A stretch of 36,011 bases of DNA, taken from positions 1 to 36,011 of the forward strand of contig FODP01000038.1 of NCBI GenBank assembly GCA_900110395.1, read 5' to 3'. Below are positions 14,776-22,559 of this stretch, piece after piece. Made by a program: the position numbers and the translations under genes. This DNA is from Rhodospirillales bacterium URHD0017. GTDB lineage: Bacteria > Pseudomonadota > Alphaproteobacteria > Reyranellales > Reyranellaceae. The stretch's first letter is position 1. Each line of letters begins with the position of its first letter. A model generated the notes under the pieces. The model did not search any database. It had not been told where the DNA came from and saw nothing but the letters and a program-made list of their open reading frames with translations.

Positions 14776-15187
14776 AGTTCCCTCGCCCTATCACGACCGA
14801 TCTCGCGGAAACCGGGTGAACAGCTCACCCGGCCGCTCCCGGACGCAACGCATTCGCACACCAACCTAGTAACCGCGGCGGGACCGTCAGGGTTTCATAT
14901 TTGAACTTTTCTAGATTCACGGAGAGCCGAAAAAAACCGAGCACTTGGGTGAATACCCTTGGCCGACTATCGCGCTATGCATCGTTCATCAAACTGCATA
15001 CGGGTGAGAATCCCGCAGGGACACCCCGTGGCGGCTCCCAGGCGGGCCGCCGGGACGGTGCTCGCGCGGATGCGGCTATCTCGCCCCAAGGCTCGGGTTC
15101 GGTCGTTGATGTAACCATCACGGTTTCTGTCGGACATACCGGAAATGCCGGAAAGTCCGATTTCTGCTGGCACTGCATGCACGCGGA
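14776..15187. other. Intergenic region with short inverted repeats
   Basis: No convincing gene was found. The stretch around 14890-15015 is less GC-rich than its surroundings and contains GGGTGAATACCC (14947-14958) and, about 50 nt further, CGGGTGAGAATCCCG. These are two related, imperfectly palindromic sequences that could be binding sites. ORFs across it on both strands lack family resemblance. Confidence 0.35.
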
Positions 15188-15207
15188 GGTCGCCGCTCTC
15201 GGCGACC
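15188..15207 (-). terminator. Hairpin at the end of the dehydrogenase-SDR-DUF4142 operon
   Basis: GGTCGCCG pairs exactly with CGGCGACC around a CTCT loop, starting about 8 nt past the DUF4142 stop on the minus strand. No T tract follows, so termination strength is uncertain. It could instead be an mRNA-end stabilising hairpin. Confidence 0.45.
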
Positions 15208-15214
15208 CCCACTC

Positions 15215-15763
15215 TCACTTCAGCTTGCTGACCTGGTCGAGATGCGCCTTAAGCGTCGGCAGCATGTCGTTGGCGAATTGCTTCATGCGGGCGTTGTCGC
15301 CGCCCTTGGCATAGGCCTCGAACATCGCCACCGTCTCGACGTGGCCGTCAGACTGCGCCTTCACGTAGGCCGCATCGACGGCCGTGCCGTCCTTCTTCCG
15401 CAGATCGTCGAGCAGCGCCTGGTGCTTGGCGTCGAACTTCTCGGCCGGCGGCGTCAGCTTGGCCTCCGTCACGGCCTGCTTGAACTTGGTGCCGGCGCCG
15501 GTGTGGTCGGTCACCATCTGGTTGGCGAAGGCCTTGATCTTGTCGTTCTTGGTTTTGGTCAGGGCGACCTTGCTGCTCTCGATCTCGAACAGGTTGGCCA
15601 CGGCGGTGTTGGTGAGGAAGGTCGAGGTGGACGGTGTCGCCATGGAAGGCGCGGCCGCCTGCTTGGCCGGGGGATCGGTGGCCATGGCCGGGGCGACGGT
15701 CGCTGCACCAAGCGCCAGCGGCAGCGCCGAAGCGGCAAGAAGTCGGAAGACAGTGCGAGTCAT
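15215..15763 (-). CDS. DUF4142 family exported protein
   Basis: A 182-residue protein with a Sec signal peptide at residues 1-28 (hydrophobic LLAASALPLALGAATVAPA, cleavage near AMA/TD), so it acts in the periplasm. The mature part has the ferritin-like helical layout of DUF4142: NTAVANLFEIESSKVALTKT, then ANQMVTDHTGAGTKFKQAV, with the conserved DH pair, and a final helix ending ANDMLPTLKAHLDQVS. Members are often induced by stress in soil bacteria; their biochemical role is not known. GGAGGAACGACC precedes the ATG. It is the last gene of the operon, 24 nt after the SDR stop, and is followed by a hairpin. Confidence 0.88.
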   Translation of the reverse strand: MTRTVFRLLAASALPLALGAATVAPAMATDPPAKQAAAPSMATPSTSTFLTNTAVANLFEIESSKVALTKTKNDKIKAFANQMVTDHTGAGTKFKQAVTEAKLTPPAEKFDAKHQALLDDLRKKDGTAVDAAYVKAQSDGHVETVAMFEAYAKGGDNARMKQFANDMLPTLKAHLDQVSKLK

Positions 15764-15787
15764 GGTCGTTCCTCCAGGATCAAGGGG

Positions 15788-16576
15788 TTACTTCTTCAGG
15801 CCCGAGCCGGGCTCGGCCAGCCTGCGATGCTGCTCGGCGAGCAGCGCCGCCGGCGTGATGTTCGATATCGCCGCGCGCAGCTTGTTCTGCCAGCCGGTCA
15901 CGACGTCGCCGTCGCCATCCATCATCGCCTTGACACCAATCTCGGCGACATCGGCGGGGTCGTCCTTCTTGGACTGGCCGACCTTGGTGTCCATCATGTC
16001 GGCGCGCTCGAAGAAGTCGGTCTCGGTGGCGCCGGGCATCAGGCAGGTCACGCTGACGCCCGTACCCTTGAGCTCGGCGCGGATGGCGAAGGAGAAGGAA
16101 TCGAGGAAAGCCTTGGTGCCGTTGTAGACGGCCTGGTAGGTGCCCGGCATGAAACCCGCGATCGAGCCGGTGATCAGGATGCGGCCGTGGCCCAGCGCGC
16201 GCATCTGCCGGGCAATCTTGTGGATCAGGTAGACCGTACCGGTGACGTTGGTGTCGATCACGTAGCGGATGTCGTCGAAGCTCTGGTCGACGAAGGCATG
16301 TCCGAGGCCGCGCCCGGCGTTGGCGAGCAGCGCATCGATCGGCCGCGACCCGACAGCCGCGAGCAACCTGTCGACGCCTTCGGTGGTAGCGAGGTTTGCC
16401 TGGATGGCCTGCACGGAGGCGCCCCCCGCCCTCAACTCCGCCGCCGCCTCATCGATCGCCGCCTCGTCGGCGGCGATCAGAAGATCGAAGCCCCTCCTGG
16501 CGCACTGCCTGGCCAGTTCGAACCCGATGCCGGTCGAAGCGCCGGTCACCACCGCCAGCGGATTGGATGCGTTCAT
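15788..16576 (-). CDS. Short-chain dehydrogenase/reductase
   Basis: A 262-residue NAD(P)-dependent oxidoreductase with a Rossmann fold. The cofactor loop is VVTGASTGIGFELA, followed by the NAG motif (LLANAGRG), the catalytic serine strand (ILITGSIAGF) and the YxxxK pair in YQAVYNGTKAFLDSF. The C-terminal region is typical of short SDRs of the DltE/YqjQ type. Its ATG overlaps the stop of the upstream dehydrogenase (ATGA), so the two are translationally coupled. Substrate is unknown; with the upstream zinc dehydrogenase it could detoxify aldehydes. Confidence 0.9.
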   Translation of the reverse strand: MNASNPLAVVTGASTGIGFELARQCARRGFDLLIAADEAAIDEAAAELRAGGASVQAIQANLATTEGVDRLLAAVGSRPIDALLANAGRGLGHAFVDQSFDDIRYVIDTNVTGTVYLIHKIARQMRALGHGRILITGSIAGFMPGTYQAVYNGTKAFLDSFSFAIRAELKGTGVSVTCLMPGATETDFFERADMMDTKVGQSKKDDPADVAEIGVKAMMDGDGDVVTGWQNKLRAAISNITPAALLAEQHRRLAEPGSGLKK

Positions 16577-17742
16577 GGTTTCATCACCACCTTGATGCAG
16601 CCGTCCTTCTTGTCGCGGAAGGTCTTGTAGAGCTCGGGCCCGTCCTCAAGCGTGGCGCGATGGGTGATCACGAAGGACGGATCGATCTCACCCTTTTCGA
16701 TGCGCTCGAGCAGCATCGGCAGGTAGCGCTGCACCGGGGTCTGGGCCATGCGGATGGTCACGCCGCGATTGATGGCCGAACCCATCGGGATCTTGTCGAG
16801 AAAGCCGCCATAGACGCCGACGACCGACACGGTGCCGAAGTTGCGGCAGCAATGGATGGCTTGCCGCAGCACGTGCGGCCGGTCGGTGCCCATGAAGGTC
16901 GCCACCTTCATCCGGTCGATGACCGAATCTAAGCTGCCCCGCGTCTCGGGTTCGGTGCCGACAGCGTCGATGCAGGCGTCGGCGCCGCGGCCGTGCGTCA
17001 GCTCCTGGATGCGGTCGTAGACATCCTCGGCCATGAAATCGATGGTCTGGGCGCCGGCCTGGCGCGCGAGCTGCAGGCGTTCGGGCACGGTGTCGATCGC
17101 CAGCACACGCGCGGCGCCCAGCATGAAGGCGCTGCGGATGGCGAACTGGCCGACCGGCCCGCAGCCCCACACGGCGATCGTGTCGTCCGGCTGGATGTTG
17201 CAGAACTCGGCGGCCATGTAGCCGGTCGGGAAGATGTCGGAGAGGAAAAGGACCTGCTCGTCACTCAGTCCGTTCTCGATCTTGATCGGCCCGGCGTCGG
17301 CGAAGGGTACGCGCAGGTATTCGGCTTGGCCGCCAGGATAGCCGCCCAGCAGATGGGAATAGCCGAACAGTCCGGCCGGCGAGTGACCCCACAGCTTCTC
17401 GGCCTTGGCGCGATCGGGGTTGGTGCGCTCGCAGCCGGAGAAAAAACCGCGCTGGCAGAAGAAGCATTCGCCGCAGGCGATGGTGAAGGGTACGACGACG
17501 CGGTCGCCGACCTTCAGCTTGTTGTTGTCCGCTCCGACCTCGACCACCTCGCCCATGGTCTCGTGGCCGAGAATGTCGCCACTCTGCATTCCCGGAATGA
17601 TGCCGTCGAAGATATGCAGGTCCGAGCCGCAGATCGCACAGGCCGTCACCTTGATGATGGCGTCGCGCGGATGCTCGATCCCGGGATCAGCTACGCTCTC
17701 ACAACGCAAGTCGTACTTGCCGTGCCAGGTCAGCGCCTTCAT
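16573..17742 (-). CDS. Zinc-dependent alcohol dehydrogenase (formaldehyde-dehydrogenase-like)
   Basis: A 389-residue medium-chain dehydrogenase. Catalytic zinc ligands are C38 (AICGSDLH) and H60/E61 (GHET). Structural zinc cysteines are C90, C93, C96 and C104 (ACGECFFCQRGFFSGC). The Rossmann loop is VWGCGPVGQFA. The RTNPDRAKAEKLWGHSPAGL insert and the long QPDD-type linker match glutathione-independent formaldehyde dehydrogenase-like enzymes of rhizobia rather than simple ethanol dehydrogenases. The ATG at 17742 is chosen because GGAAGAGAGGTC precedes it and the protein starts canonically (MKALTWHGKYDLRC); the frame is open to 17979. It leads an operon with the SDR and DUF4142 genes. Confidence 0.92.
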   Translation of the reverse strand: MKALTWHGKYDLRCESVADPGIEHPRDAIIKVTACAICGSDLHIFDGIIPGMQSGDILGHETMGEVVEVGADNNKLKVGDRVVVPFTIACGECFFCQRGFFSGCERTNPDRAKAEKLWGHSPAGLFGYSHLLGGYPGGQAEYLRVPFADAGPIKIENGLSDEQVLFLSDIFPTGYMAAEFCNIQPDDTIAVWGCGPVGQFAIRSAFMLGAARVLAIDTVPERLQLARQAGAQTIDFMAEDVYDRIQELTHGRGADACIDAVGTEPETRGSLDSVIDRMKVATFMGTDRPHVLRQAIHCCRNFGTVSVVGVYGGFLDKIPMGSAINRGVTIRMAQTPVQRYLPMLLERIEKGEIDPSFVITHRATLEDGPELYKTFRDKKDGCIKVVMKP

Positions 17743-18036
17743 GACCTCTCTTCCGAGGCCAGGGCAGGGCTCTTCCCATGACGAGGCGGCAAGGCCAAGG
17801 CGTCGGGCTGCGCCAAGGGCGCCGCCGGCAGGGACAACGGCGGGCGTCGGAGTCTGCGAGAACGGTAACTGGACGTGCGCAGGCTGGCGCCCAGCGCTCG
17901 CAGCAGGGAAAGTTCGCGCAACACGATCGGTCGCGCCTGATGATTCTTGGGTCCCATGGCGTGCTAATGCCGTGATCAAAGCGGCAGTTGCATCCGCCGG
18001 GCGATTCGTACGCTAGGGCACTGTGTGCGCTGAGGG
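17743..18036. other. Intergenic region between the dehydrogenase operon and the receiver-Crp gene
   Basis: This region must carry the promoter of the minus-strand dehydrogenase operon and the 3' end of the receiver-Crp transcript. No GGAAC/CGTT promoter, clear terminator or believable ORF was seen. A 72-codon minus-strand ORF (17739-17957) is Arg/Leu/Pro-rich without family features. Confidence 0.35.
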
Positions 18037-19083
18037 TCAGCGCCTCGCCAGCTCGGCCAAGCCTGCAGGATCGAGCACCACGATGGCCCGCCGAGTCGAG
18101 CGGATGAGATGCCGTCCTTCCAGCGCTTGCAGGCCCGTGGTGATGCTGGGACGGCGCACGCCCAGGATGTCCGCCAGCACGTCGTGCGTGAGACCGAGCC
18201 GACGGTTGCCCAGGCGATAGGTCGCCTGCAACAGCCAGCGCGCCAGGCGTTCGACGATAGTGGCCCGGCCACTATAAGACGCGGTGTCGGCGAGCTGGCG
18301 CAGCGCCACGCTGACCTGATGCAGAAAATGCCGGCGCAGGCTCGCGTCGCCTTCCGCCAGCCGTTGCAAGGTGCGGGTCCGGATGCGCCACGCGCTGCCC
18401 GACACCTGCACCATCGTATGGCCGGGCGAGACCGTGTCGCCGAGCAGGACGCCGGGCGCGGTCATACCGTCGCAACCGATGCTCGCGACCTCGATGCGTG
18501 TCGCCGCCGTGCCGGCAAACATCGAGATCAAGCCCTCGATCGGGAAGTAGATGTGGTCGACCGCGCGGCCGGGCACGTCCAGGACGTCGCCATGGCGCAG
18601 TTGGACGCGCTCGAGGGACGCCGCGAGAGCGACCTTCGCCACAGAATTCAGCGAATCCAGGACGGCATTGGCGAAGGTTGGCTCAACTGGCTTCTCGCCG
18701 CTGGCGGGCGCCCAGCCGACAAGGTTTCGCAGCGCCGATTCCAGAGCCGCGGGGGCGAGTGGCTTGCTGAGATGGATCGTCTTGCGGAACTCCTCGGGCA
18801 CGACCGTGTTCGGGCTGTAGCCGCTCAGGAACAGGAACGGAACGCCCCTGGCACTGAGCGCCCGGCACATCGGGAAGCTCGGTGTGCCGGCGAGGTCGAT
18901 GTCGAGGACGGCGCCATCGACCGCGTCCTTGGCGATCAGTGCCATCCCGCTTTCGAGCGAGGGCGCGGCCCCGGCCACCGCGTAACCGCAACCGCGGACC
19001 AGCTCTCCGACCTCCTCGGCAATGAGATAGTTGTCCTCAGCGATGAGAATACGCGGTCGCTGCAAGTCGATGACCAATGGCAT
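18037..19083 (-). CDS. Receiver-Crp/Fnr fusion transcription regulator
   Basis: A 348-residue protein. Residues 10-122 form a receiver with E16/D17 (IAEDNY), probable phospho-acceptor D61 (GAVLDIDL), S88 at the switch position (FLSGY) and K107 (SKP). Residues 145-260 form a cyclic-nucleotide-binding-like beta barrel (HIYFPIEGLISMF), and residues 275-345 a Crp-type winged helix (LTHDVLADILGVRRPSITTG). The phosphate-binding cassette of true cAMP receptors is absent, so control is probably by phosphorylation. The start at 19083 is chosen because a match to the EcfG promoter lies between it and the longer start at 19167. A kinase partner is not adjacent; the HisKA_2-type kinases at 5.1-8.7 and 10.5 kb are candidates. 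Confidence 0.9.
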   Translation of the reverse strand: MPLVIDLQRPRILIAEDNYLIAEEVGELVRGCGYAVAGAAPSLESGMALIAKDAVDGAVLDIDLAGTPSFPMCRALSARGVPFLFLSGYSPNTVVPEEFRKTIHLSKPLAPAALESALRNLVGWAPASGEKPVEPTFANAVLDSLNSVAKVALAASLERVQLRHGDVLDVPGRAVDHIYFPIEGLISMFAGTAATRIEVASIGCDGMTAPGVLLGDTVSPGHTMVQVSGSAWRIRTRTLQRLAEGDASLRRHFLHQVSVALRQLADTASYSGRATIVERLARWLLQATYRLGNRRLGLTHDVLADILGVRRPSITTGLQALEGRHLIRSTRRAIVVLDPAGLAELARR

Positions 19084-19102
19084 CCGAGGGCCCCCTGCTG
19101 AC

Positions 19103-19127
19103 AACGGCGCCGTGCGCGTCCGGTTCC
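19103..19127 (-). promoter_or_regulatory. EcfG-type (general stress sigma) promoter
   Basis: On the minus strand GGAAC (19127-19123) is followed after exactly 16 nt by CGTT (19106-19103), matching the alphaproteobacterial general stress response consensus GGAAC-N16/17-CGTT. It lies 20 nt upstream of the chosen ATG at 19083, which leaves room for a short leader with CAGGGGG. It suggests that the receiver-Crp regulator belongs to the general stress regulon. Confidence 0.65.
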
Positions 19128-19403
19128 AGACCGAGGACCCTTCCCGGTTAGTGACCTCAGGCGCCATATGGTGACGGATCGGCCTCGCTGTGGCGAGCTT
19201 ACGCCAAATCCTCGCAGCGGGCGGCGTTCAAATAGCGATTGCAGCGCCACCGGGCGCGATGCCTCAGGCGCGGCGGTACCGTTGCGTACGGTAACTCCGG
19301 TTGGCTTGCGCGTTGCCTTCTCCGTCCCGGACGCGCGGCCGTCCGGCTTCTCGGCGAGCTTGCCTTGGCAAGCAGACTTCCCCCATCGCCGGGTCGTAAA
19401 TGG
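19128..19403. other. Intergenic region ahead of an intrinsic terminator
   Basis: No recognised gene. It contains the small palindrome TACCGTTGCGTACGGTA (19277-19293) and GAGCTTGCCTTGGCAAGC. In one plus-strand frame a short peptide ends at a TAA (19397-19399) just before the terminator, but its start is unconvincing. A short non-coding transcript from this region is possible. Confidence 0.3.
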
Positions 19404-19435
19404 CCCACCCGATGTCCCCATCGGGTGGGTCTTTT
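19404..19435 (+). terminator. Intrinsic terminator, best oriented on the plus strand
   Basis: CCCACCCGATG pairs with CATCGGGTGGG around a TCCC loop and is followed by TCTTTTCG on the plus strand. On the minus strand it lies 29 nt past the cupin stop, preceded by AAAAGA and followed by the weaker CCATTTACG. It could therefore act for the cupin operon as a bidirectional terminator. The better T tract points to transcripts coming from the left. Confidence 0.7.
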
Positions 19436-19463
19436 CGTTGCGAAAGGCGCGTGCGAGGCGCGC

Positions 19464-19877
19464 TCAGTGCTCGAGGTCGAGCTGGTCGCGCCGCGGCACC
19501 TGCTTGAGGTTCATCCGCCCGTCGTAGATCGGTCGCGCGCCGGTGGTCGGCCCGGGGTATTGCACGAACAGCACCGTCCCGCCGGTCTCGGTGCGCATCT
19601 CGTTCTCGTAGTGCGGGTCTTCCATGTAGACCAGGGTGCCGGGACCGTACGTCGTGTCTCCCATCCGGAACTCGCCCTCGATGATGTACCAGACCTGGGC
19701 GAAGTCATGCTTGTGCAGCGGGAAGCCCGCACCCGGCTCGTAGCGCAGGAAACCGGCATTGGGCACGGTCGGCCGCTCGGGCGTCGGATGGAACAGGAAC
19801 TTGGTGACATTCCTGAAGCGGCCCATCGCCCAGTCCATCTCGTCGGGATGGCGGAATTCGGGGGCGTTGTGGATCAT
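19464..19877 (-). CDS. Cupin-domain protein
   Basis: A single-domain beta-barrel protein of 137 residues. The first cupin motif is GFPLHKHDFAQVWYIIEGEF, with likely metal ligands H55, H57 and Q61. The second motif, GPGTLVYMEDPHYENEM, gives H89. Such cupins are dioxygenases, isomerases or binding proteins in aromatic and organic-acid metabolism. The ATG at 19877 overlaps the stop of the upstream CMD-family gene (TGATG) and has GGAGGAAAG before it. It is the last gene of the minus-strand catabolic arm, followed by a terminator hairpin. Reaction unknown. Confidence 0.85.
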   Translation of the reverse strand: MIHNAPEFRHPDEMDWAMGRFRNVTKFLFHPTPERPTVPNAGFLRYEPGAGFPLHKHDFAQVWYIIEGEFRMGDTTYGPGTLVYMEDPHYENEMRTETGGTVLFVQYPGPTTGARPIYDGRMNLKQVPRRDQLDLEH

Positions 19878-20632
19878 CACTTTCCTCCAAGGACTTCGCT
19901 GAGACCGCCCAGCGCGTTCAGTGCGGGCGCAAAGCCGGTGAGCGGCGCGGTCTGGATCACCGCCTCGATCACCTCGGTGCGGCTCAGCCCCATGTTGAGC
20001 GCCGACTGGCCGAACTTCTTCACCTGTCCGTCGAGCCTGAGCGCCGTGAAGGCGGCGACGGCGACCAGCGCGCGCTGGCGCAAATCGAGGCCGGGACGGA
20101 ACCAGATCTCGCCGTAACCGTACTGGATGGCCAGTGGATAAAGCGCGCCGGTGACGGCGTTGTCGGGCGCCGCATAGCCTTGCGCCGCGCGGTCGCCGTG
20201 CAGTTGCCGCATCAGCTGGCGACCGCGCTCGCTCAGAGCCTCCAGGGAATCCTCGCGCGCCGTCTCCTCCGGCATCGCGACGCCGCGTTCGGCGAACGTC
20301 GCGGCCGCCGCCTCGACCGCCTCCTCCGAGGCCGCGAAGCCGGCATAGATGCCGACCTGGATCAGGATCTCGACGATCGCCCGCGCCGACAGGCCGAGGT
20401 CGAGCGCCGCCGCGACATGACGGCGAAGCCTCTTCAGGCGCTGCACGGCGCCGAGCGCTGCGAGCGCGCAGACCATGCGATCCTCGATGGCGAGGCCCGG
20501 CCGGCTCCAGATCGCGCCATAGACGGCCTCGGTATTCAACGTGCGCATGATCGCCGGGGCGCCGTCGTCGTCGCCGAACAGGCGGCGGCGCATGGCTTCA
20601 CCGGCAGCTCGCAAGGATGTGCGCGTCGTCAT
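19877..20632 (-). CDS. Carboxymuconolactone decarboxylase-family protein (two CMD repeats)
   Basis: A 251-residue protein with two tandem CMD-like segments. The first is AIWSRPGLAIEDRMVCALAA to VEILIQVGIYAGFAASEEA, the second IWFRPGLDLRQRALVAVAAF to VIEAVIQTAPLTGFAPALNA. The duplicated pattern of RPGL, R-x-L/M-V and a glutamine/hydrophobic helix is typical of the gamma-carboxymuconolactone decarboxylase superfamily. The CxxC of AhpD-type peroxidase members is absent, so antioxidant activity is unlikely. Gap to the upstream TctC stop is 3 nt. The operon context suggests a catabolic ring-opening or decarboxylation step, by inference. Confidence 0.85.
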   Translation of the reverse strand: MTTRTSLRAAGEAMRRRLFGDDDGAPAIMRTLNTEAVYGAIWSRPGLAIEDRMVCALAALGAVQRLKRLRRHVAAALDLGLSARAIVEILIQVGIYAGFAASEEAVEAAAATFAERGVAMPEETAREDSLEALSERGRQLMRQLHGDRAAQGYAAPDNAVTGALYPLAIQYGYGEIWFRPGLDLRQRALVAVAAFTALRLDGQVKKFGQSALNMGLSRTEVIEAVIQTAPLTGFAPALNALGGLSEVLGGK

Positions 20633-20635
20633 GTC

Positions 20636-21604
20636 CTACTCCGCCTGGATGCCCGCCTTCTCGATGATCGGCCCCCACAGGGCGATCTGCGCGGCGAGCA
20701 TGGCGCGATGCGCCTCGGGCGTCACCTTGTCGACCGGGAACAGCACGGTCTCGATCTTCTCGAGCTGCCCGGCCACCGCCTTGTCGGCCACGACCTCGCG
20801 CAATGCCTTGTTGAGCGTCTCGAGCACCGGCCTGGGCGTGCCGAGCGGCGCGTAGAGGCCGAACCAGGTGCTCATGTGAAGGCTGGGCATGCCGACCTCA
20901 TCGGCGGTCGGCACGTCGGCGAGCGAGGCCATGCGCTTGGACGCGGTGAGCACGAAGGCGCGCAGTTCGCCGGAGCGGATGGCACTCGAGGTGGTGGTCG
21001 GCAGATCGCACAGCAGGTCGACCTGGCCGCTCCTGATGTCGAGCATCGCGGGTGCGGCACCCTTGTACTGCACCATGGTGACGGGCGTGCCGATCGCTTC
21101 CTGGAACAACATGGCGCAGAGATGGGTGGCGCTGCCCATGCCCGACGAGGCGAAGGTGACCTTCTCCTTGTTGGCCTTGGCGTAGGCCACGAGTTCGCCG
21201 AACGTCTTGGGCGCGAACTCCCTGCGCGACAGGATCACCATGGGCCCTTCGGCGAACAGCCCGATCAGCTCGAAGGACGCCAGCGGGTCGAACGCGAGCT
21301 TCTTGTAGAGCGCGGGCATGGTCGACAAGCCGATATGGTTCAGCAGCAGCGTGTAGCCGTCGGGCCTGGCCTTGGCCGCCTGCAGCGTGCCGACGGTGCC
21401 GCCCGCTCCAGGCGCGTTCTGCACCAGCACCTGCTGGCCGAGCCGCGCCTTCAGCGCCTCGGCGAGCGTGCGCGCGAGGAAGTCGCTCGCCCCGCCCGGC
21501 GCATAGGGCGAGATCAGGGTGATCGGCCGGCTGGGCCATGCCTCCTGCGCCGCCGCCGGCAGGGCGAGCAGAACAGCGAAAACGACAGCCACGATGTGAC
21601 GCAC
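20636..21604 (-). CDS. Tripartite tricarboxylate transporter substrate-binding protein (Bug/TctC family)
   Basis: A 322-residue periplasmic binding protein with a signal peptide (residues 1-19, ending PAAA). The mature protein begins WPSRPITLISPYAPGGASDF, the family signature, followed by VLVQNAPGAGGTVGTLQAA and the central YTLLLNHIGL. Bug proteins deliver carboxylates to TctA/TctB permeases, but many copies are orphan. No tctB is seen; the only tctA in the window starts at 35241, far away. It starts with a GTG 3 nt after the acetamidase stop and is surely in its operon. It probably captures the pathway's carboxylate substrate. Confidence 0.93.
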   Translation of the reverse strand: MRHIVAVVFAVLLALPAAAQEAWPSRPITLISPYAPGGASDFLARTLAEALKARLGQQVLVQNAPGAGGTVGTLQAAKARPDGYTLLLNHIGLSTMPALYKKLAFDPLASFELIGLFAEGPMVILSRREFAPKTFGELVAYAKANKEKVTFASSGMGSATHLCAMLFQEAIGTPVTMVQYKGAAPAMLDIRSGQVDLLCDLPTTTSSAIRSGELRAFVLTASKRMASLADVPTADEVGMPSLHMSTWFGLYAPLGTPRPVLETLNKALREVVADKAVAGQLEKIETVLFPVDKVTPEAHRAMLAAQIALWGPIIEKAGIQAE

Positions 21605-21607
21605 GAC

Positions 21608-22549
21608 TTATTCCACGACGATTCGCGGGAAGTACATCGAGACGACCCAGTTCGGCACGTCGACGATGGAGCTGATGCGCAGGTCGGCGCAGACGCTGCA
21701 CAGCATATAGGCGTCGATCGGCGAATAGCCGAAGCGCCGGCTCAACAGGTCGATCATCTCCGTGACCGCCATGCGCGCGCCTTCCATCAGGTCGGGGCCG
21801 ATGCCGGTGGTCACCTCGTAGCCTTTCTTGTCGAAATGGCTGGTGACCGGACCAGGCGTGACGTAGCGCGGCATCCTGAGGTTGGCGCCCTTCACCAGGT
21901 CGAACTTCAGCGCGACATCGATCGGGCTTTCGATCGCCGTGCCGCAGACCTCGCCGTCGCCTTGCGCGGCATGGGTGTCGCCGACCGAGAACAGCGCGCC
22001 CGCTACCTCGACCGGCAGCCAGAGTTCCGTGCCCTCGGCGATGTCGCGCACGTCCATGTTGCCGCCGACATTGCGCGGCGGGATGATGCTGTGCAGGCCG
22101 GCCGCGGCCGGCGCCACGCCGATCGTGCCGGTGAAGGGTTTTAGCGGCACGCGCCCGCCCGGCCCGTACATCGCGGGCGCCATGCTCGCGTCATAGTGCC
22201 AGTGATGCAGCCGGGCATCGGGGAACTGGTCGGCCAGCAGGCCGAACCCCGGGATGTTGCCGGTCCAGCCCCAGCCTGACGGCTTGAACGACAGCAGCGT
22301 CACCTTGAGCGCATCGCCCGGCTGGGCGCCGTCGATGAAGACCGGGCCGGTGACCGGATTGACGCGGCCGAGATCGAGCTTCGCCAGATCGGCCGCGGTC
22401 GATGTCTTGGAGAGCTGGCCCGACGAGGCGTCCAGCGTCTCGAACTCGACGGTCTCGCCGGGTTTGATGGTGATGCGTGGCTTGAAGGAATTGTCCCAGC
22501 CGTGGTGGATGCAATCGCGATGGATCGTGTGCTTGCCATGTCCGCTCAT
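21608..22549 (-). CDS. Acetamidase/formamidase family amidase
   Basis: A 313-residue protein that hydrolyses short amides to ammonia and the carboxylate. Signature segments are the N-terminal HRDCIHHGWDNSF (residues 10-22), the VNPVTGPVFIDGAQPGDAL stretch, and GDTHAAQGDGEVCGTAIES (190-208), diagnostic of the family with metal- or substrate-binding H193 and E200. The start at 22549 has GGGAGCGGCTC before it and follows the SDR stop by 10 nt. Together with the binding protein it suggests uptake and hydrolysis of an amide-containing compound; the actual substrate is not readable. Confidence 0.92.
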   Translation of the reverse strand: MSGHGKHTIHRDCIHHGWDNSFKPRITIKPGETVEFETLDASSGQLSKTSTAADLAKLDLGRVNPVTGPVFIDGAQPGDALKVTLLSFKPSGWGWTGNIPGFGLLADQFPDARLHHWHYDASMAPAMYGPGGRVPLKPFTGTIGVAPAAAGLHSIIPPRNVGGNMDVRDIAEGTELWLPVEVAGALFSVGDTHAAQGDGEVCGTAIESPIDVALKFDLVKGANLRMPRYVTPGPVTSHFDKKGYEVTTGIGPDLMEGARMAVTEMIDLLSRRFGYSPIDAYMLCSVCADLRISSIVDVPNWVVSMYFPRIVVE

Positions 22550-22559
22550 GAGCCGCTCC

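Noticed and set aside
13523..14794. A 423-residue minus-strand open frame
   Set aside because: It overlaps plus-strand ORFs with better family resemblance or composition and the minus-strand membrane protein, and shows no domain of its own; typical antisense shadow in high-GC DNA.
14967..15218. Minus-strand ORF of 83 codons after the DUF4142 gene
   Set aside because: It runs through the operon-end hairpin, has irregular codon use and no family resemblance.
15242..16630. Long plus-strand ORF (462 residues) opposite the DUF4142 and SDR genes
   Set aside because: Arg/Gly/His-rich antisense shadow without domain features.
19200..19260. tRNA-like T-loop sequence (GTTCAAATAGC)
   Set aside because: No matching acceptor, D-arm or anticodon arm can be built around it.
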